64,000 bases of DNA from Leifsonia tongyongensis (GTDB lineage: Bacteria; Actinomycetota; Actinomycetes; Actinomycetales; Microbacteriaceae): the NCBI RefSeq assembly GCF_010686705.1, contig NZ_JAAGWY010000001.1, positions 1,240,001-1,304,000 of the forward strand, read 5' to 3'. The notes beneath the pieces are model-generated. The model saw only the letters and a program-made list of their open reading frames with translations. It had not been told where the DNA came from and did no database searches. The stretch's first letter is position 1. Each line of letters opens with the position of its first letter. This document shows, piece by piece, positions 8,320 through 16,109 of the stretch. Position numbers and translations under genes: made by a program.

Positions 8320-9063
8320 ATGACAGACATCTACTCGAAGGCCGCGCCGAACGGCTACCCGATCGACGACACCCAGGACGAGTCGACGAAAGAGGTCGTC
8401 GCCGAGCAGGCCGGCGCCCTGAAGGACGAGGTCGTCGAAGGTGGCGGCCGCGTTCTCGACACCGCCAAGGACAAAGCCGGAGACGTCGTCCACGAGGCGA
8501 AGTCGCAGGCGACCGACCTGCTGCACCAGACCCAGGCCGAGCTTCGTGAGCAGGCGACCATTCAGCAGCAGCGTGTGGCGGATGGCCTCAAAGCTGTCAG
8601 CGACGAGCTGAACCAGATGGCGCGCAACTCGTCAGGTGGCCTCGCCTCGGATCTCGTTTCGCGCGCAGCGGCGCGGACCGGAAGTGTCGCTTCGTACCTG
8701 GATGCACGCGACCCCGGTTCGCTCGTCAGCGAACTCAAGGCTTACGCGGCCCGTCGACCCGGTGCGTTCGTCGCGGCGGCCGTCGTCGTCGGCGCGGTAG
8801 CCGGACGCCTGACGCGTTCACTCGCCAGCGGTCCGGCCGACGATGCATCGCCCGCAAAGGGATCCTCGGTTCCGAGTGGATTGCGTGAGCAGACCCCGGT
8901 CCGGCCTCCTGAGGTCCGCACGCCGACCATCCAGAACGCCTCGACCTACACCACGACGCCGGGCGCGCCTACGGATGCGACCACGCCGACGGATGCGACC
9001 ACGCCGCTGTACTCCGCGCTCATCACGGACCGCGATGACGTTCAGAACCCGGATGCCATCTGA
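8320..9063 (+). CDS. LEA-like/apolipophorin-like membrane-associated protein, 247 aa
   Basis: Unrecognised protein with an amphipathic, Ala/Lys/Glu-rich helical N-terminal half (residues 25-110: AGALKDEVVEGGGRVLDTAKDKAG and similar 11-residue-like patterns). One hydrophobic segment, AFVAAAVVVGAVAGRL, lies near 150-165, and a low-complexity tail contains two PTDATT units. ATG 8320 follows AAGGA. It overlaps the downstream holin-X-like gene by one base. The three-gene unit (this gene, holin-X-like, DUF3618) is typical of actinobacterial cell-envelope stress loci. The role in stabilising membranes under stress is inferred from composition only. Confidence 0.75.
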   Translation: MTDIYSKAAPNGYPIDDTQDESTKEVVAEQAGALKDEVVEGGGRVLDTAKDKAGDVVHEAKSQATDLLHQTQAELREQATIQQQRVADGLKAVSDELNQMARNSSGGLASDLVSRAAARTGSVASYLDARDPGSLVSELKAYAARRPGAFVAAAVVVGAVAGRLTRSLASGPADDASPAKGSSVPSGLREQTPVRPPEVRTPTIQNASTYTTTPGAPTDATTPTDATTPLYSALITDRDDVQNPDAI

Positions 9064-9479
9064 TGACGGACATCCACACTCCTTCTGAGCAGAAGGCTGC
9101 GAACACGTCGCTCGGCGACCTCCTCGGCGAGGTCACCCGCGACCTGTCGACCCTGATGCGGCAAGAGATCGAGCTCGCGAAAGCAGAGCTGACCCAGTCC
9201 GCGAAGCGCGCAGGCAAGGGCGCAGGGCTCTTGGGCGGCGCCGGGTACTCGGCGGCGATGGGCGTCCTGTTCATCTCGATCGCGGTCTGGTGGGCGCTCG
9301 GCTACCTCGTCGGCAACGCGTGGTCCGGGCTGATCGTCGCCGTCGTCTGGCTGATCGTCGCCCTCGTGCTCTATCTTCGCGGCCGCACGGCCATCAAGTC
9401 GATCCAGGGCGCGCCCCAGACCGTCGACACCCTCAAAGAGATCCCCGAAACACTGAAACGAAATGAAGAGAACCGATGA
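9063..9479 (+). CDS. Phage holin-like family protein (actinobacterial holin-X type)
   Basis: A 138-residue membrane protein. The N-terminal amphipathic helix LLGEVTRDLSTLMRQEIELAKAEL is followed by two membrane helices (about residues 60-82 and 86-106) and a charged tail. This matches the putative holin superfamily III (PF07332-type) proteins that are widespread in non-phage actinobacterial loci, so the holin name should not be read as phage origin. The start overlaps the upstream stop (TGATGA), and its own stop overlaps the next start (ATGA). Tightly coupled middle gene of a three-gene operon. Confidence 0.83.
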   Translation: MTDIHTPSEQKAANTSLGDLLGEVTRDLSTLMRQEIELAKAELTQSAKRAGKGAGLLGGAGYSAAMGVLFISIAVWWALGYLVGNAWSGLIVAVVWLIVALVLYLRGRTAIKSIQGAPQTVDTLKEIPETLKRNEENR

Positions 9480-10066
9480 GCAACAATCCGGATGAAATCC
9501 GCTACAACATCGAAGAGACCCGCCGCGACCTCGGCGAGAACGTCGACGCGCTGGCCGACAAGGTGAGCCCCACGAAGATCGCCGAACGCCAGGCGGACAA
9601 GGTGAAGGGCGCGCTCCGGTCGGCTCGTGAACACCTGATGGGCTCCGTGTCGGATGTCCACGATTCCGCATCGGGCGCTGTGTCCGATGCAGCCGACAAG
9701 GCTCAGGCCACCGTCAAGGGCAACCCGCTCGCTGTGGGTCTGATCGCCGTCGGTATCGGCTGGCTCGCCGCATCCCTGATCCCCGCGACGGATGCCGAGG
9801 AGAAGCTGGCGGCATCGGCGAAGGATGCGGCCCAGCCGCTGATCGACGATCTGGCGACGACGGCGAAGGACGTCGCCGGCAACCTGAAGGAACCTGCGCA
9901 GGAAGCGCTCGACGCTGTGAAATTCACCGCTACGGATGCGGTCGAGTCCGTGAAGGCGGAGGCGGCCGACGCCGCCGACGGCGTCAAGGAGCAGGCGCAG
10001 GCCAGTAAGGATGCGGTCAAGGAGAACGCGTCGCCCAGCACAAGCGAGGGCTGGAACCCGCAGTAG
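9476..10066 (+). CDS. DUF3618 domain protein
   Basis: A 196-residue protein with the DUF3618 signature at its start (NPDEIRYNIEETRRDLGENVDALADKVSP). One membrane segment follows (NPLAVGLIAVGIGWLAASLIP, about residues 82-102). A long Ala/Lys/Asp-rich helical tail contains repeated AKDAAQPL, AKDVAGNL and ASKDAVKEN units, like LEA proteins. Last gene of the three-gene unit; a strong hairpin follows at 10084. Likely a membrane-anchored structural stress protein (inference from composition and partners). Confidence 0.85.
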   Translation: MSNNPDEIRYNIEETRRDLGENVDALADKVSPTKIAERQADKVKGALRSAREHLMGSVSDVHDSASGAVSDAADKAQATVKGNPLAVGLIAVGIGWLAASLIPATDAEEKLAASAKDAAQPLIDDLATTAKDVAGNLKEPAQEALDAVKFTATDAVESVKAEAADAADGVKEQAQASKDAVKENASPSTSEGWNPQ

Positions 10067-10083
10067 CCCGGGCGATGCCGAAG

Positions 10084-10126
10084 CGTGCCCGATGTGCGGA
10101 CCGGGGGGTCACGCGCATCGGGCACG
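10084..10126. terminator. Bidirectional hairpin between DUF3618 and DUF7882 genes
   Basis: CGTGCCCGATG (10084-10094) is perfectly complementary to CATCGGGCACG (10116-10126), an 11-bp stem with a 21-nt loop that can pair further. It lies between converging genes and would work in both directions. The stem shares the GTGCCCG core of other hairpins in this window. Confidence 0.65.
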
Positions 10127-10153
10127 GCTGTGCGCCAGGCGCACCGGGAAAGC

Positions 10154-10519
10154 TCAGGAGGGTCCCTGGGTGGTCAGCGGCCCACCTGAGCCGCCCTGGT
10201 CGCGATGCTCCGCGAACGCCGCATCGACCTCATCCTCGCTGATGACCTGCATCCCGCCGGTGCGCGCCGCCTTCAGCGAGAGCGCCTCGACCCATCTCGG
10301 GTTGATGTTCGGCGGCCTGCTGCCGGCGAACCGGAACGTGAGGTGGGACTCGCGGCTGATCCACAAGCTGATCCGCCCCGACCCTTTCTCGGCGGGGATC
10401 GTCCAGTTGAGCAGGAAGCTTTCGTGACGCAGCAGCTTCGCGACGATGGCCAGTTTCATGTGCGCGAGAAGACGGTCGTCGAACTCGTACTGGTCACTGC
10501 CATATTGGAGGATGCCCAT
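10154..10519 (-). CDS. DUF7882-type small protein, second copy
   Basis: Paralogue of the gene at 7749 with the same N-terminal plan: MGILQYGSDQYEFDDRLLAHMKLAIVAKL compared with MGTLIYGANGRSIEFDDRDLAHLQ. The shared later parts are LWIS, a proline-rich turn and NPRWVEALSLKAARTGGMQVI. At 121 aa it has a slightly longer acidic/Gly tail. No membrane segment or known catalytic motif. Single gene, convergent with the stress operon. Function unknown; two divergent copies within 2.5 kb next to regulatory and stress genes suggest a regulatory or stress role. Confidence 0.78.
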   Translation of the reverse strand: MGILQYGSDQYEFDDRLLAHMKLAIVAKLLRHESFLLNWTIPAEKGSGRISLWISRESHLTFRFAGSRPPNINPRWVEALSLKAARTGGMQVISEDEVDAAFAEHRDQGGSGGPLTTQGPS

Positions 10520-10653
10520 GAGATAAGTGTGGCCTCAGCAGGGGAAATCCACTAAGGATTGCGGCCACGAACCTGTGGATTCTTTCAGACCGAAGGGGTA
10601 TCTTCCCGCGGCTCGGGCACGTACTGTGGGCGGTCGCGAGAAAGGCTCAAGAA

Positions 10654-11040
10654 ATGAATGCGGTCAAATCCCTGTGGGACATGGTGCGTGGGGACCCCGT
10701 GTTCATGCGCCGCGTCAACGGCTGGTTGGCGATCTTCTGGGTGATCATGATCCCCGTTTCGATCGCAACGGGCTGGGTCAACAGCGTCGTCTACGTTTCG
10801 GCCCTGTCGCTGTGGGCGCTGGTGTCCGGTCACTGGTCCGCCTGGCAGGCGGCGCGTGTCGAAGTGAAGCAGCAGGACGACGCGAAGAAGAAGGACGAAG
10901 AGGACGTGCCGGCCGAAGTCGTCGACGCACTGGTCGAACGCACCGACGTTTCGCTGGCCGACAGCGACGACTCGGGCAGCCGGACCAGCCCGACCAACTC
11001 GACCCGCCCCAACGACCTGAAGGGCGTCAGGGAGCTATGA
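10654..11040 (+). CDS. Small membrane protein, 128 aa
   Basis: Two adjacent hydrophobic helices (VNGWLAIFWVIMIPVSIATGW and VVYVSALSLWALVSGHWSAW, about residues 20-62), then a charged cytoplasmic tail rich in Lys/Glu/Asp (QQDDAKKKDEEDV). I do not recognise the family. AAAGG lies 9 nt before the ATG, and a TACTGT box (10622-10627) is a candidate promoter element. Its stop overlaps the start of the DUF1345 gene by 4 bp, so they form an operon. Confidence 0.75.
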   Translation: MNAVKSLWDMVRGDPVFMRRVNGWLAIFWVIMIPVSIATGWVNSVVYVSALSLWALVSGHWSAWQAARVEVKQQDDAKKKDEEDVPAEVVDALVERTDVSLADSDDSGSRTSPTNSTRPNDLKGVREL

Positions 11041-11690
11041 CACCCGCATCGGAGTTCAGCCACTGGCATGACACCCGGCTCCGTCTGCTCATCATGGCGA
11101 TCGTCGGGATCGTCGTCGGGGTCGTCGTCACCCTCACGGCCGGCGCGCAGTACGGGATCACGGCCGGGTGGGCGGCGGCCTGTGCGCTGTACATCGGCTG
11201 GGCCTGGGTCTCGGTAGGGCGGCTGGATGCGCACCAGGCCGAGCGCTACGCAACGCGCGAAGACCCGAACCGCGGGATCGCGGAAGTCCTCCTCCTGATC
11301 GCCAGCGTCGGCAGCATCGTCGCCGTGGTGATCCTGATCGGCGGCGCCAAGAACGAACCAGGAGCGGGCAAGCTGATCATCCCGATCGTCGCTCTCCTGA
11401 GCGTTGCGCTGTCGTGGTTCCTCATCCACACGCTCTTCACGCTCCGCTACGCCTCGCTCTACTACACGGGGACGAACGGCGGAATCGACTTCAACGAGGA
11501 CGAGCCTCCCAACTACCTCGACTTCGCCTACGTCGCGTTCACCCTCGGTATGACCTACCAGGTCTCGGACACGGACCTGAAGACGCGCCCTATCCGGGCG
11601 ACCGCGCTGCGGCAAGGGTTGCTGTCCTACCTGTTCGGCGCGGTCATCCTCGCCTCGGCCGTGAACCTCGTCGCGGGCCTCGCCAAGTGA
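11037..11690 (+). CDS. DUF1345 domain integral membrane protein
   Basis: A 217-residue polytopic protein with about five membrane helices. Family hallmarks are HTLFTLRYASLYY followed by GGIDFNEDEPPNYLDFAYVAFTLGMTYQVSDTDL, seen in DUF1345 proteins. The conserved acidic/Tyr stretch and the TYQVSDT motif sit before the last helices. ATG 11037 is preceded by AGGGAG and overlaps the upstream stop, so I discard the long upstream extension of the frame. Function unknown in the family. Confidence 0.87.
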   Translation: MTPASEFSHWHDTRLRLLIMAIVGIVVGVVVTLTAGAQYGITAGWAAACALYIGWAWVSVGRLDAHQAERYATREDPNRGIAEVLLLIASVGSIVAVVILIGGAKNEPGAGKLIIPIVALLSVALSWFLIHTLFTLRYASLYYTGTNGGIDFNEDEPPNYLDFAYVAFTLGMTYQVSDTDLKTRPIRATALRQGLLSYLFGAVILASAVNLVAGLAK

Positions 11691-11791
11691 TGGCGGCGCG
11701 CCCTCCCCGCCTTTCCGTCGGCTGTCAACCCCGTTAACTTCGTCCGCCGGTCGGCCTACCGTTCGAGGTCGGGTCGACCGAAAGGACCATC

Positions 11792-12349
11792 ATGGCTACA
11801 GGGCAGACGAAGTCAGCACAGAAGGCATCAGGCAAGGCGAGCGCTTCGGCGGGCGTGCATCGGACGAAGCGCGAGCGCTCCGAGCACGGCTTCGTCGCGT
11901 CGCCGGCACTCGCGGAGTGCCTCCAGCGCGTGCAGGCCGACCTGATCGAACTGCACCTGCAGGGCAAGCAGGCGCACTGGAACATCGTCGGAAAGAACTT
12001 CCGCGACCTGCACCTGCAGCTCGATGAGATCGTCGAGTCGGCGCGCGAGTTCAGCGACGTCATCGCGGAGCGACTCCGTGCGCTCCACGCGAGCCCGGAC
12101 GGCCGGAGCGGAACCGTCGCGAAGGCGACGAGCCTGCGGCAGTTCCCGAACGGCGAAGTTGATACGGCAGCGGCGGTCGACCTGATCACCGAGCGCCTGG
12201 AGGCGGTCGCCGGGACGGCCCGCGACGTGCACGACCAGGTGGACGACGAAGACCCGACGAGCGCGGACCTCCTGCACCAGATCATCGCGACGCTCGAGCA
12301 GTACGCGTGGATGGTGAGCGCGGAGAACCGTACGCCGGCCTCGAAGTGA
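11792..12349 (+). CDS. dps: Dps-family DNA-binding ferritin
   Basis: Mini-ferritin that oxidises Fe(II), usually with H2O2, stores iron and protects DNA. The inter-subunit ferroxidase motif is present: LQGKQAHWNIVGKNFRDLHLQLDEIVE, with the expected His, Asp and Glu. The N-terminal 33 residues are Lys/Ser/Ala-rich (KSAQKASGKASASAG) and suited to DNA binding, as in other Dps proteins with basic tails. AAAGGA lies before the ATG, and a TACCGT box at 11757-11762 is a possible -10 element. The downstream acyl-CoA-dehydrogenase-like gene may overlap its stop codon, hinting at co-transcription. Confidence 0.93.
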   Translation: MATGQTKSAQKASGKASASAGVHRTKRERSEHGFVASPALAECLQRVQADLIELHLQGKQAHWNIVGKNFRDLHLQLDEIVESAREFSDVIAERLRALHASPDGRSGTVAKATSLRQFPNGEVDTAAAVDLITERLEAVAGTARDVHDQVDDEDPTSADLLHQIIATLEQYAWMVSAENRTPASK

Positions 12350-13377
12350 CATCGGCGGGCGAGCGCTACCTGGAGGCGGCCGCCATCTGCGACGGGCAGG
12401 TGGCGCCGCTTCTCGGTGTGCTCCGCGACGCCGACCCGGCTGCGCTCGCGCCTCGTGCCGGCTCGAGACCCGGCGCGACCGCGGAACGTCATCGGTTCCT
12501 GGCACGCACCGCGGCTGCCGACGTCACCGCGGCCCGCGTGCTCGAGCCGCACCTCGACGCTCTCGCCATCCTCGCCGAAGCCGGGCTCCCGCAGAACGAG
12601 CCCGGGCACACCTGGGGCGTGTTCGCCGCCGAGGCGCGCGACGCCGTCCTCGTCGCCACGCAGCACGATTCGTCATGGGTGCTCGATGGCGTGAAGCCGT
12701 GGTGCTCTCTCGGCGGCCGGCTGACGGATGCGCTGGTGACCGCCCGCACCGCATCCGGCCAGCGTCGTATGTTCCACGTCGAGCTCACCTCGGTGACCGT
12801 GATCGCCGAGCCGGCGACCTGGGTGTCGCGCGGTCTCGCCGATGTGGAAAGCGGCCCTCTCCGCTTCGAGCGAGCGGCCGCCGAACCGATCGGAGACTCT
12901 GGCTGGTACCTGTCGAGGCCCGGCTTCCGCTGGGGCTCGATCGACGTCGCCGCCGCCTGGTGGGGCGGATGCCTTCCACTGTTCTCGGCGCTGCTCACGC
13001 GCGCGCAGCCTGAGTCGGCGAGCCCGCTGCTGTGCGCCCGCGTCGGGCGGCTGTTCCGGATGCTCGACAGCACACGCCTCGCACTCGAGCGTGCAGCACA
13101 GGTCGTTGACGCGAAGAGCGTCGAATCAGTCGAAGGGGGCCCGGTCGGCGAGGACGCCGCGGCGGTGCTCGCCCACTCGGTTCGCGGAACAGCGGCGGAT
13201 GCCGTGGCCGAGACCATCTCTGCGGCCCACGATCTTCTCGGGCCGGCCGTCTTCGGGTTCGACGAGTCGCTCGCCCGGCGCGCGGCCGACCTGGAGATGT
13301 ATGTCTCTCAATACCATCGCGGCCCCGACGACGTCTCCCTTGTCGCGCACCTCGGCGGATCGGCCGCGTGGTGGTGA
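12346..13377 (+). CDS. Acyl-CoA dehydrogenase family protein
   Basis: About 343 aa with the acyl-CoA dehydrogenase fold. An N-terminal helical part is followed by a beta domain (WGVFAAEARDAVLVATQHDSSWVLDGVKPWCSLGGRLTDALVTAR) and a C-terminal helical bundle (ARVGRLFRMLDSTRLALERAAQVVD). The catalytic Glu and FAD contacts cannot be assigned with confidence. GTG 12346 gives a 4-bp GTGA overlap with the Dps stop; GTG 12307 is the longer alternative. It overlaps the next gene by 10 bp. With the PIG-L/methyltransferase and glycosyltransferase it forms a trio I recall recurring in actinobacteria; the substrate is unknown. Confidence 0.83.
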   Translation: MTSAGERYLEAAAICDGQVAPLLGVLRDADPAALAPRAGSRPGATAERHRFLARTAAADVTAARVLEPHLDALAILAEAGLPQNEPGHTWGVFAAEARDAVLVATQHDSSWVLDGVKPWCSLGGRLTDALVTARTASGQRRMFHVELTSVTVIAEPATWVSRGLADVESGPLRFERAAAEPIGDSGWYLSRPGFRWGSIDVAAAWWGGCLPLFSALLTRAQPESASPLLCARVGRLFRMLDSTRLALERAAQVVDAKSVESVEGGPVGEDAAAVLAHSVRGTAADAVAETISAAHDLLGPAVFGFDESLARRAADLEMYVSQYHRGPDDVSLVAHLGGSAAWW

Positions 13378-14630
13378 CGTTCGACGCCCGTGCGGCCGTG
13401 ACCAGCCCCGAAGCCTGGGACGAGTGCGCGGAGTGGGCGGGCATCCCGACGTTCGACGGAACCGAGTTCGGCGCGCTCGACCAGGTCGTCGTGTTCTCGG
13501 CTCATGCGGACGACGAGACGCTGGGCGCCGGCGGACTTCTTGCGCGGGTCGCCGGCCACGGCATCCCGGTCCGTGTGGTGGTGGCGACAGGCGGGAGCGA
13601 GCGCATCGCCGAGCTCCGCGACGCGCTCAGCGAGCTGGGCGTGCCTGCCGAGGTCGAGGCGCTCGGGCTCACTGACGGCGACCTCAAGAACGAGTCCGAC
13701 CGGTTGCGAGCACACGTCGAGAGCGTGTTGAGCGGCTGCACGGACCGGTGGCTGGTCCTGGCCCCGTGGCCGGGAGACCGCCACGGCGACCACCGCACGC
13801 TCGGCCGCGAGGTCGGAGAGATTCTTCAGGCGACGAACGCGACCCTGCTGTTCTATCCGGTCTGGCTGTGGCAGTGGGGGACGCCAGACGATGTGCCGTG
13901 GGCCCGGCTGATCGACGCCGCGCTGTCGGCGCAAGAGCAGCAGATCAAGGCCGCGGCGATCGACCGCTTCACGAGCCAGCTGGAGTCACCGTCGAACCCG
14001 TCGGGCGTGCTCACCCCGGAGTTCGTGCTGCATGCCGCCACCGCGCCCGAGGTTCTCATCCGCCCGGAATGGTCGGTGAACGATGCGCACTTCGAGGACC
14101 TCCACCGGCGGCTCGGTGATCCCTGGTCCGTCAGGACCGATTGGTATGAGCGGCGCAAACGCGCCCTGACCGTCGCCTCCCTCCCGCGCGAGCGCTACGG
14201 GCGTGCGCTCGAACTGGGATGCTCGATCGGCGAGACGACCGCATCCCTCGCCGAGCGTTGCGACGCGCTCGTCGCCGTCGATCACGCAGCGGCGGCAGTG
14301 GCGACTGCATCCGAGCGGGTGGCCGACTTCGCCCAGGTGAGCGTCGAACGGATGCGCATCCCCGCCGCCTGGCCCGACGGGGACTTCGACCTCATCGTGA
14401 TCTCCGAGCTCGCGTACTACCTCGCGGCCGACCAGTGGGAGCGCACGATCGACCGCTGTCGCGAGTCGCTCGCGCCGCGCGGGAACGTGCTGCTGTGCCA
14501 CTGGCTCGGCGACTCGGACGACTTCGCCCAGACCGGCGAGGCCGCCCACGAGGCCTTCCGGGCGAGGTCGGGCCTGACCCAGGTGGTCGCGCATCGCGAG
14601 CCCGGGTTCCTCCTGGAGGTCTTCGCGTGA
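13368..14630 (+). CDS. Bifunctional PIG-L deacetylase / SAM-dependent methyltransferase
   Basis: Fusion of two enzymes. Residues 1-215 form a PIG-L/LmbE-type zinc de-N-acetylase with AHADDETLGAGG (metal-binding motif, usually AHPDDE) and the second site PGDRHGDHRTLG. Residues 225-420 form a class I methyltransferase of the NodS-like type with the SAM loop ALELGCSIGETTASLAERC and the later FDLIVISELAYYL. A sugar N-deacetylation followed by methylation is the natural reading. The GTG start overlaps the upstream gene, and the stop overlaps the next start by 4 bp. Substrate unknown. Confidence 0.88.
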   Translation: MVVTFDARAAVTSPEAWDECAEWAGIPTFDGTEFGALDQVVVFSAHADDETLGAGGLLARVAGHGIPVRVVVATGGSERIAELRDALSELGVPAEVEALGLTDGDLKNESDRLRAHVESVLSGCTDRWLVLAPWPGDRHGDHRTLGREVGEILQATNATLLFYPVWLWQWGTPDDVPWARLIDAALSAQEQQIKAAAIDRFTSQLESPSNPSGVLTPEFVLHAATAPEVLIRPEWSVNDAHFEDLHRRLGDPWSVRTDWYERRKRALTVASLPRERYGRALELGCSIGETTASLAERCDALVAVDHAAAAVATASERVADFAQVSVERMRIPAAWPDGDFDLIVISELAYYLAADQWERTIDRCRESLAPRGNVLLCHWLGDSDDFAQTGEAAHEAFRARSGLTQVVAHREPGFLLEVFA

Positions 14631-15319
14631 CGGCGACGATCGAGCGCATCGTCGTCGTCGTTCCGGCGCGCGACGAGGCCGGCACGCTGTCGCGCTGCCT
14701 CGAGTCGGTGCAGGACGCGGTCGACAGGGCCGGCCTGCCGGCGACCGTCGTTCTCGTGCTGGATTCCTGCACCGACTCGTCCGCCGAGATCGCCGCCACG
14801 TTCCCGGAGGTTCGTGTGACGACGACCGACTTCGCCAACGTGGGGCGCAGCCGTGCGTGGGGCGTCACGCACGCACGCGTGCCGGCGGAGGCCGACCCGG
14901 ATGCGGTCTGGCTCGCGACGACGGACGCCGACAGCGTCGTGCCGGTCGGCTGGCTCACCGAGCACCTGCGTGCGGCGGAGGAGGGAGCGCACGCGTTCGT
15001 GGGAGCGGTCGTGCCCGTGCTCCACGAGCTCGACCCCGAACGGCGACGCGTCTGGATGCGCACCCACCCGCCGGGCGCGACCGTCGGGCATGTCCACGGC
15101 GCGAACCTCGGCCTGCGCCTGTCCGCCTACACGGCCATCGGCGGCTTCACCTTCCTCGAGACGGGTGAGGACGTCGACATCGTCGGGCGCCTGCGCGAGC
15201 GACAGGTCCGGATCGCGGCCTCGGATGCGCATCCGGTCGTCACGTCCAGCCGGCTGACCGGCCGGGTGCATGACGGGTACGCGCAGTACCTCGCCGGCCT
15301 CGCGCCGACCGCCTCGTGA
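14627..15319 (+). CDS. Family 2-type glycosyltransferase
   Basis: A 230-residue GT-A-fold glycosyltransferase: IVVVVPARDEAGTLSRCLESV opening, then LDSCTDSS, and the metal-binding TTDADSVVPVGWL. The acceptor-side motif is GANLGLRLSAYTAIGGF followed by TGEDVDIVGRL, the usual (E/G)ED region. GTG 14627 overlaps the upstream stop by 4 bp and has GGAGG at good spacing; the longer frame start at 14219 is a shadow. No membrane helices, so cytoplasmic. Third member of the acyl-CoA dehydrogenase / PIG-L-methyltransferase / glycosyltransferase unit. The stop faces the TetR gene stop with an 11-nt gap. Confidence 0.87.
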   Translation: MTATIERIVVVVPARDEAGTLSRCLESVQDAVDRAGLPATVVLVLDSCTDSSAEIAATFPEVRVTTTDFANVGRSRAWGVTHARVPAEADPDAVWLATTDADSVVPVGWLTEHLRAAEEGAHAFVGAVVPVLHELDPERRRVWMRTHPPGATVGHVHGANLGLRLSAYTAIGGFTFLETGEDVDIVGRLRERQVRIAASDAHPVVTSSRLTGRVHDGYAQYLAGLAPTAS

Positions 15320-15330
15320 CCGGATGCGCG

Positions 15331-15912
15331 TCAGCCGGCGGCGGGCACCTTGCGTTCGAGGCCGTTCAGCAGGAACGACCGCACGGCGTGCACATCCTCG
15401 AATAAGGCCCGGGTGTCCGGGTTGCGCAGCCAGTTGAGCCGGAGGCCGTCGAACAGGTAGCGCAGCATCCTCATCGCCGTGTCGGGGTCGGCGAACTCGC
15501 GTTCGATCACGGGGCGGAGGAGCTCGATGTTCCGCGCGTTTCGAGCGGCGAACCAGCTGTGTGCGGGGTGGTTCGGGTCGAGGGCCTCGGCTTCGAGTGC
15601 GTCGAAACTGCGCTGGTCGTCGACTCGCTCGACGTAGTAGGCGGCGGCGGCGTCGATCAGGTCGGCGAAGGACTGCTCGCCGAGGTCTTCGGGCACGATC
15701 GCCGCGATGTCGACCTCGTCGCGGTGCTCGAGCACCGCTTCGAGAAGGGACTGCATGTCGGGGAAGTAGTACATCAGCCCCGGGGCGCTCATCCCACACC
15801 GCGTCGCCACGGCGCGGAGGCTGAGGGACCGGTAGCCTTTCTCGGCGATCACCTGGTGCGCGGTCTCGACGATCTCCGCTCGACGGGCCTCGGGGGTCAG
15901 GCGACGGGCCAC
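15331..15912 (-). CDS. TetR-family transcriptional regulator
   Basis: A 193-residue repressor-type protein. The N-terminal helix-turn-helix is EIVETAHQVIAEKGYRSLSLRAVATRCGMSAPGLMYYFPDMQSLLEAVL, a standard TetR DNA-binding domain. The C-terminal domain is ligand-binding and not specific enough to assign an effector. GTG 15912 is supported by TGAGGAGG 5 nt upstream; the frame stays open to 16014 without a better start. It is divergent from the coiled-coil membrane gene at 16110, and the shared 197-nt intergenic region holds a near-palindrome at 16037. Likely regulates itself and that gene. Confidence 0.88.
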   Translation of the reverse strand: MARRLTPEARRAEIVETAHQVIAEKGYRSLSLRAVATRCGMSAPGLMYYFPDMQSLLEAVLEHRDEVDIAAIVPEDLGEQSFADLIDAAAAYYVERVDDQRSFDALEAEALDPNHPAHSWFAARNARNIELLRPVIEREFADPDTAMRMLRYLFDGLRLNWLRNPDTRALFEDVHAVRSFLLNGLERKVPAAG

Positions 15913-16036
15913 GGGAACCTCCTCAGGGTCTGCTCGGATGAACGCTATCGTGAGCCGTGTGCCTATCTTATAACTGCCAGATTGCTGACGTCGCGCACCC
16001 CCAGTTCGCGGCACATTTGGCGCGGACAGACAGAAT

Positions 16037-16049
16037 GGTCTAGCTAACC
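16037..16049. promoter_or_regulatory. Possible TetR operator (imperfect palindrome)
   Basis: GGTCTAGCTAACC is an imperfect palindrome centred on AGCT, in the region between the divergent TetR gene and the gene at 16110. A further GGTCTA lies at 16054-16059. Position suits an operator; the symmetry is too weak to be sure. Confidence 0.3.
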
Positions 16050-16109
16050 AAGCGGTCTACGGACATACTGGCGTCTGGAACAGTCACGTCAACCCGAAGG
16101 ACAACGTCT

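Noticed and set aside
9063-9479. Prophage remnant suggested by the holin-like gene
   Set aside because: No other phage gene is nearby, and this holin-like family is common in ordinary actinobacterial stress loci.
10154-10519. DNA ligase label sometimes given to such DUF7882 proteins
   Set aside because: The protein is 121 aa and has no ligase KxDG motif or nucleotidyltransferase domain.
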